Below are positions 59,730-64,000 of a stretch of DNA of 64,000 bases, piece by piece; the stretch's first letter is position 1, and each line of letters starts with the position of its first letter. Location of the stretch: assembly GCF_025399795.1 (NCBI RefSeq), contig NZ_JAODTZ010000037.1:1-64000 (forward strand). Reading direction: 5' to 3'. Position numbers and translations under genes: made by a program. This DNA comes from Streptomyces rhizosphaerihabitans. GTDB lineage: Bacteria > Actinomycetota > Actinomycetes > Streptomycetales > Streptomycetaceae. The notes below the pieces were generated by a model. It made no database searches, was not told the DNA's origin, and was given only the letters and a program-made list of their open reading frames with translations.

Positions 59730-60554
59730 ATGACCGTACGCAAGAACCAGGCGAGCCTGACCGCCGACGAGAAGCGGCGATTCGTCGACGCGCTGCTGCA
59801 GCTCAAGCGCAGTGGAAAGTACGACGCCTTCGTCACGACCCACAACGCCTTCATCCTCGGCGACACCGACAACGGCGAGCGGACGGGCCACCGTTCGCCG
59901 TCGTTCCTGCCCTGGCACCGCAGATTCCTTCTCGAGTTCGAACGGGCCCTGCAGTCCGTGGATCCCTCGGTGGCACTGCCCTACTGGGACTGGAGCAGCG
60001 ACCGCACGGCGCGCTCGTCCCTGTGGGCGCCCGACTTCCTCGGTGGCACCGGACGCAGCCTGGACGGCCGGGTGATGGACGGCCCGTTCGCCGCCGCGTC
60101 GGGCAACTGGCCGATCAACGTCCGTGTCGACAGCCGGACTTACCTGCGCAGATCGCTCGGCGGCGGGGTCCGGGAACTGCCGACCCGCGCCGAGGTGGAG
60201 TCCGTGCTCGCCATGGCGACGTACGACATGGCGCCCTGGAACAGCGCGTCGGACGGCTTCCGCAATCACCTCGAAGGCTGGCGGGGCGTCAATCTGCACA
60301 ACCGGGTGCACGTCTGGGTGGGCGGCCAGATGGCCACCGGCGTCTCCCCCAACGACCCGGTCTTCTGGCTCCACCACGCCTTCATAGACAAGCTGTGGGC
60401 CGAGTGGCAGCACCGTCACCCCGGCTCCGGCTATCTGCCGCGCGCGGGCACCCCGGACGTCGTCGACCTCGACGAGACGATGAAGCCGTGGAACGACACC
60501 CGGCCGGCCGACCTGCTCGACCACACCGCGTTCTACACGTTCGACGCCGCCTGA
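59730..60554 (+). CDS. melC2: Tyrosinase MelC2
   Basis: Predicted 274-residue type-3 copper monooxygenase that oxidises tyrosine to dopaquinone for melanin. The copper ligands are all present: CuA His38, His54, His63 (THNAF, GHRSPSFLPWHRRF) and CuB His190, His194, His216 (LHNRVHVWVGG, FWLHHAFID). There is no signal peptide. The length matches Streptomyces MelC2 (272-275). It is in an operon with melC1 and is followed by a strong hairpin. Confidence 0.97.
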   Translation: MTVRKNQASLTADEKRRFVDALLQLKRSGKYDAFVTTHNAFILGDTDNGERTGHRSPSFLPWHRRFLLEFERALQSVDPSVALPYWDWSSDRTARSSLWAPDFLGGTGRSLDGRVMDGPFAAASGNWPINVRVDSRTYLRRSLGGGVRELPTRAEVESVLAMATYDMAPWNSASDGFRNHLEGWRGVNLHNRVHVWVGGQMATGVSPNDPVFWLHHAFIDKLWAEWQHRHPGSGYLPRAGTPDVVDLDETMKPWNDTRPADLLDHTAFYTFDAA

Positions 60555-60567
60555 TCCCGGCCCGCCC

Positions 60568-60606
60568 GTGACCGGTCGGCCCCCGCCTCGGGGGCCGACC
60601 GGTCAC
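60568..60606. terminator. Terminator after melC2
   Basis: Perfect 18-bp stem (60568-60585 and 60589-60606) with a 3-nt loop, 13 bases after the stop. It is followed by a 14-bp direct repeat ACCGGTCACGGACC at 60598-60625. It probably also stops the converging kinase gene. Confidence 0.88.
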
Positions 60607-60668
60607 GGACCACCGGTCACGGACCAGCGAGTGCCGGTCGTCCGCCTGTCCGTCCCGTGGCCTCGGCT

Positions 60669-62678
60669 CTAGGTGGCCACCGCGTAGAGGTAGCCGTTCT
60701 CGGTGCTCACGAAGGCCACGCCGTCCGCCACCGCCGGTGACGAGTACACGGGCGCACCGGTGTCGAACCTCCAGCGTGACACCCCGGTGTCGGCGTTCAC
60801 CGCGTACAGGTGGTGATCGGTGGCGCCGATGTAGACGATCTGACCGGCCACGACGGGCGACGCGAGGCCGTTCTTGCGGGTCGAGAACTTCCACCGTCCG
60901 TGACCGTCGGTGTCCACCGCGCGCAGCTTGCCGTCGGCGGTGCCGGCGTAGACGACACCGCCGGCGACGGCCGGCGCCGAGAACGCGGCGCCGGCGTCGG
61001 GCGACTTCCATCGCCGCTCACCGTCCGAGGCACGCACCGCGTAGAGCTTTCCCCGGTCGCTCCCGGCGTAGACCACACCGTCCGCCACGGCCGGAGCGCC
61101 GAACACGGTCCCCTCGGTCGCGAAGCTCCAGCGCTGATCGCCGGTGGCCGCGTCCAGCGCGTACAGACCACTGCGGCTCGCCGCGTAGACCACCGCGCCG
61201 ACCACGACCGGCCGCGTGGACACGAAGCCGTCGGCGCCGTACACCCAGCGTTGCCCGCCCGTCGCTGCGTCCACCGCGTGCAGGTGGCCGTCCGCCCCGC
61301 CGACGTACGCGATGCCGTCGGCCACGGCCGGTGAACCGGCGCCCGCGGCGAAGACGCGCCATCGCTGTTCACCGGTGGCGCCGTCCAGCGCGTAGAGGTG
61401 GTCGTCGACGCTGTTGAGGTAGACCACACCGTCACCGACGACGGGCGAACCGAGGCCGACGCCGGCCAGGGGGCGCTTCCAGCGGGCCCGGCCGGAGGAG
61501 ACGTCCACCGCGCAGAGGTGGCGTGAACTGCTGATGTACACCGTGCCGTCGGCGACGGCGGGCGAGGCGTAGACAAGCCCTCCGACGGGGAATCGCCACA
61601 GCTGTTCACCCGGCGAGGGCCGGGCCCTTCCGTCGGAGGACCCCAGGTCGTGGATGTTCCAGCCGGCCACGACGAGGCCGGTGACACCGGCGCCGATCCC
61701 GAGCAGGCGGCGACGGGAGGGGCGGCCGCCCGCACTCCCTGCGGTCTCCTCCGCGGACCCGGAGGCCGGCGGCTGCGTCGGCACCGTCACCGCGCGGACC
61801 ATGGTGGTGACCGGTTCAGGCAGCCAACCGGGCCCGGTGGGACCGTGGTTGGCCCCCGGGTCGCCGTCAGCGGCGACCGCGAACCGCTCCAGCAGCTCGG
61901 CCACCAGGGGCCGCGCCTCCGGTTCCTTGGCCAGACAGTCGGCCACCAGGGGCCTCAAGAGGCGTGGGAGCGGGGCCAGTTCGGGTTCCTCGTGGACGAC
62001 ACGAAAACTCAGGGCGTGCGACGGGCCGCTGCCGAACGGTCCGGATCCGGTCGCGGTGTACGCCAGGACCACACCCAGGGAGAAGACATCGCTCGCCGCT
62101 CCGACGGGCTTGCCGGTCAGCTGCTCGGGGGACATGAAACCCGGCGTGCCGACGGCGCCTCCGGTACGGGTCAGCGCACTGGCCTCCCCGGCGACGGAGA
62201 TCCCGAAGTCGATCACACGGGGTCCGTCGGCCGCCAGCAGGATGTTCGACGGCTTGAGGTCGCGATGGACCACGCCGGCCGCGTGGATCGCCTCCAGCGC
62301 CTCGGCGAGACCGGCTCCGAGCGCCAGTACCGGCTTCTCCGCCCAGGGGCCGTGCACCGCCACGGCCTCGCCCAGCGCGATCCCGGGCACGTACGCCGTC
62401 GCGAGCCACGCGGGCGAGCCGTCCGGATCGGCGTCGACGACGCCCGCGGTGAAGACTCCGTTCACACGCCGGGCGGCGGCCACCTCCCGGGCGAACCGAC
62501 GGCGGAACTCACCGTCCTCCACCAGCTCGGGGCGTACCAGTTTGACCGCCACCGCACGTCCTCCGGGCGACCGCCCCAGATACACGCGCCCCATTCCGCC
62601 CGCCCCGAGCCGCGCAACGATCCGGTAGCGCCCGACCTGCCGCGGGTCCCCGGCTTCCAGCGCCTCGAATGCCTCCAC
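60669..62678 (-). CDS. Ser/Thr protein kinase with PQQ-like beta-propeller
   Basis: Predicted 669-residue Hanks-type kinase. The kinase domain runs about 16-270: Gly loop LGAGGMGRVYLG, Lys in VAVKLVRPE, catalytic HRDLKPSN and VIDFGISVA, and the activation segment GTPGFMSPEQLTG. A short Arg-rich segment plus hydrophobic stretch (RRRLLGIGAGVTGLVVAGW, about 322-345) may cross the membrane. The C-terminal part (about 365-669) has some eight propeller blades with the pattern SPAVADGVVYVGSxDGxLYAVDAATG, each about 40 residues. The blades probably sense an extracellular ligand or partner. The 300-base gap to the RNase HI gene shows no clear element. Confidence 0.92.
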   Translation of the reverse strand: MEAFEALEAGDPRQVGRYRIVARLGAGGMGRVYLGRSPGGRAVAVKLVRPELVEDGEFRRRFAREVAAARRVNGVFTAGVVDADPDGSPAWLATAYVPGIALGEAVAVHGPWAEKPVLALGAGLAEALEAIHAAGVVHRDLKPSNILLAADGPRVIDFGISVAGEASALTRTGGAVGTPGFMSPEQLTGKPVGAASDVFSLGVVLAYTATGSGPFGSGPSHALSFRVVHEEPELAPLPRLLRPLVADCLAKEPEARPLVAELLERFAVAADGDPGANHGPTGPGWLPEPVTTMVRAVTVPTQPPASGSAEETAGSAGGRPSRRRLLGIGAGVTGLVVAGWNIHDLGSSDGRARPSPGEQLWRFPVGGLVYASPAVADGTVYISSSRHLCAVDVSSGRARWKRPLAGVGLGSPVVGDGVVYLNSVDDHLYALDGATGEQRWRVFAAGAGSPAVADGIAYVGGADGHLHAVDAATGGQRWVYGADGFVSTRPVVVGAVVYAASRSGLYALDAATGDQRWSFATEGTVFGAPAVADGVVYAGSDRGKLYAVRASDGERRWKSPDAGAAFSAPAVAGGVVYAGTADGKLRAVDTDGHGRWKFSTRKNGLASPVVAGQIVYIGATDHHLYAVNADTGVSRWRFDTGAPVYSSPAVADGVAFVSTENGYLYAVAT

Positions 62679-62978
62679 ACAGCCCCCGCCCGCGCCCCGC
62701 GCCCCGGCGTCCGCCGAGGATCCTCATCCTCCCCGACCCGCAGCGTCTTCGCACTACCGTCCGGGCACGACGTCTCGATCCGCCCCGGTGGCTCAACGGG
62801 CGGACCGCGCAGGGTGTTTCGGGACAGATGCCCGGGGCCGGCAGAGGGCTCGGCGGTACCGGGAGGCCCGGACCCGCGGTTCGGGGAAGGGCCCGGCACA
62901 GGCGGACGCGGCACCGGGCACCCGGTGTGGGCGGGGCAGGCTGCACCGGTGCCGCCGCGGCACGGGGACGCAGGAGCG

Positions 62979-63689
62979 TCAGGCCTCGCCCGGCTCCGCG
63001 GTCCGGCACTCCGGGTGACCCCAGCCCTGGGCGTTCTTGGCGATGGGCTCGCCCGCGGCGTAGGAACGGCCGCACACGCAACGGCCGTTGAACTTGGCCT
63101 TGATGGTGCGGCTCGACGTGCCCTGCCGGGGCGACGAGCCCTGCCGTGGCGCCTTGGACGCGGGGCGGCGGGAAGCACCGGAGGAAGTCGGGGTGTCGGG
63201 CGACGCCGGCGGCTCCGGAGACCCGAGGTCGCTGCCCGCGGGCTGCTGCACGATCGCGGCCTGGCTGGCGGCGCGGTCGGCGAAGTCGTTCAGCCGGTCG
63301 CCGTCGACCTGGTGGGCGGGGACGTAACGGAACTCCACCGTGCGGCCGGTGAGGAGTTCGTCGATGCGGGCGACCAGTTCCTGGTTGGCGACGGGCTTGC
63401 CCGCGGCCGTCTTCCAGCCCTTGCGCTTCCAGCCCGGCAGCCAGGTCGTGACGGCCTTCATCGCGTACTGGGAGTCCATCCGGATCTCCAGCGGCACATC
63501 CGGCGCGATCGCCGTCAACAGGCGTTCCAGCGCGGTCAGTTCGGCGACGTTGTTGGTCGCCGTGCCCAGCGGTCCCGCCTCCCAGCGGGTCGGGGTCTCA
63601 TCTCCGTCGGCAACGACCCAGGCCCATCCGGCGGGTCCCGGGTTTCCCTTCGAAGCCCCGTCACAGGCGGCCACAACGCGTTCAGGCAT
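62979..63689 (-). CDS. Ribonuclease HI with C-terminal zinc-finger-like extension
   Basis: Predicted 236-residue RNase H. The catalytic domain covers about 1-145: acidic residues in AACDGASKGNPGP (Asp), NNVAELTALERLL (Glu), EIRMDSQYAMK (Asp) and DRLNDFADRAA (Asp), with YVPAHQVDGD nearby. A Pro/Ser-rich linker follows, then a C-terminal segment (about 205-232) CVCGRSYAAGEPIAKNAQGWGHPEC, which looks like a small zinc-binding finger. Usual RNase HI is 150-160 residues, so the extension is notable. It degrades RNA in RNA-DNA hybrids. The ATG at 63689 follows GGGG; an ATG at 63701 is also in frame. Confidence 0.9.
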   Translation of the reverse strand: MPERVVAACDGASKGNPGPAGWAWVVADGDETPTRWEAGPLGTATNNVAELTALERLLTAIAPDVPLEIRMDSQYAMKAVTTWLPGWKRKGWKTAAGKPVANQELVARIDELLTGRTVEFRYVPAHQVDGDRLNDFADRAASQAAIVQQPAGSDLGSPEPPASPDTPTSSGASRRPASKAPRQGSSPRQGTSSRTIKAKFNGRCVCGRSYAAGEPIAKNAQGWGHPECRTAEPGEA

Positions 63690-63931
63690 GACCCCGATCA
63701 TGCCACGCCCCGGCGGGGGCGCCGCGCACGGGGCACGGGCCCGGCGCACCCCTCGGGCGCCCGAGGCGGCCCGCAGGCGCGGGCCGTGGCGGGGGTCGAA
63801 CCACCTCTCAGGTGCCCGGCACGGACGCCACCGACAACCGGCGCGGGCCCGCTCCGTGAGTGACCGGCGCGGCCCCACCCCGCCGCCGGCCAACATGCGG
63901 TTCACCCCGCCGCCGACCGGCATACGGTTCG
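63690..63931. other. Intergenic region upstream of RNase HI, no gene recognised
   Basis: No convincing gene. There is an imperfect tandem repeat on about 63875-63938 (blocks CATGCGGTTCACCCCGCC and CATACGGTTCGCCCCGCC). A T-arm-like GGTTCGACC appears on the minus strand near 63795 but no cloverleaf supports a tRNA. Frames that cross it are shadows. Confidence 0.45.
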
Positions 63932-63964
63932 CCCCGCCGGGGCCCCGCCGGGGCCCCGGCGGGG
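63932..63964. terminator. GC-rich hairpin near window end
   Basis: Perfect 15-bp stem (63932-63946 and 63950-63964) with a 3-nt loop. It may terminate a gene beyond the window. Its near-pure GC arms also allow slipped pairings. Confidence 0.55.
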
Positions 63965-64000
63965 CGAGGAGGCCCGGGATGCGGCCGACCGCCGGGGATC

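Noticed and set aside
60598..60625. Two tandem copies of ACCGGTCACGGACC
   Set aside because: Only two copies, and the first overlaps the melC2 terminator arm; probably a local duplication of the hairpin rather than an operator or CRISPR-like unit.
63780..63815. T-arm-like sequence GGTTCGACC on the minus strand
   Set aside because: No matching acceptor, D-arm or anticodon arm can be paired around it, so it is not a tRNA gene.

Overview
The window is high-GC actinobacterial DNA, most likely a Streptomyces chromosome. The signs are strong third-position GC bias, Shine-Dalgarno sites of the GGAGG type, many Tat and Sec exported enzymes, a melC tyrosinase operon, a DUF6479 protein, a SpoIIE-type phosphatase and an MmyB-like XRE regulator. 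I place about 50 protein genes. I found no rRNA, tRNA, CRISPR array, IS element or prophage. All database-family names below are recognised by eye from motifs and not from a search.

Layout. 1-15.4 kb: the 3' end of glgB, then housekeeping and accessory genes (M1 metallopeptidase, PIG-L deacetylase, Gfo/Idh oxidoreductase, DUF6479 protein, methyltransferase, MFS transporter, LysE exporter with a divergent LysR regulator, SpoIIE phosphatase, aldo/keto reductase, Nudix hydrolase, tandem universal stress protein). 15.6-25.0 kb: a beta-1,3-glucan degradation locus with a LacI regulator, a GH3 beta-glucosidase, a clan-A glycosidase with a C-terminal discoidin domain, a DUF1996 protein and a divergent GH55 exo-beta-1,3-glucanase. 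25.1-37.5 kb: an alpha-galactoside/fucoside locus with an SGNH esterase, GH95, GH27-CBM35, two ABC permeases, a binding lipoprotein, a ROK regulator and a divergent GH36. 37.6-42.3 kb: a lipoprotein and a three-gene operon (GntR, a cholesterol-oxidase-associated domain protein, a GMC oxidoreductase). 42.6-43.8 kb: a GH64 beta-1,3-glucanase. 43.9-64 kb: a sulfite-oxidase-like enzyme, TetR/FMN reductase, AIM24, an M4 protease, polyprenyl synthase with a TPR protein, an aminoglycoside-phosphotransferase-like gene, XRE/SDR, AlkB, an MFS/TetR pair, an FAD monooxygenase, melC1-melC2, a Ser/Thr kinase with a beta-propeller, and RNase HI.

The strongest system-level signal is a LacI-type operator, consensus GGGAGAGCGCTCTCCC, seen at five places: before the lacI gene, before GH3, before DUF1996, before GH55, and about 20 kb away at the GH64 promoter. 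Together these genes would form a secreted beta-1,3-glucan (fungal or algal wall) degradation regulon. GH64 and GH55 would cut the polymer outside the cell and GH3 would finish the oligomers. DUF1996, of unknown function, is drawn into the same pathway by its operator.

The strangest structural feature is inside the GH3 gene. About 160 codons of Pro/Gly/Glu/Gln-rich 9-bp and 18-bp repeats (PGPPEQ units) sit at the junction of its two catalytic domains. A related repeat with a 17-bp period fills a non-coding gap at 57.4-57.7 kb. This suggests a mobile or expanding short-repeat family that has been accommodated in frame inside an enzyme.
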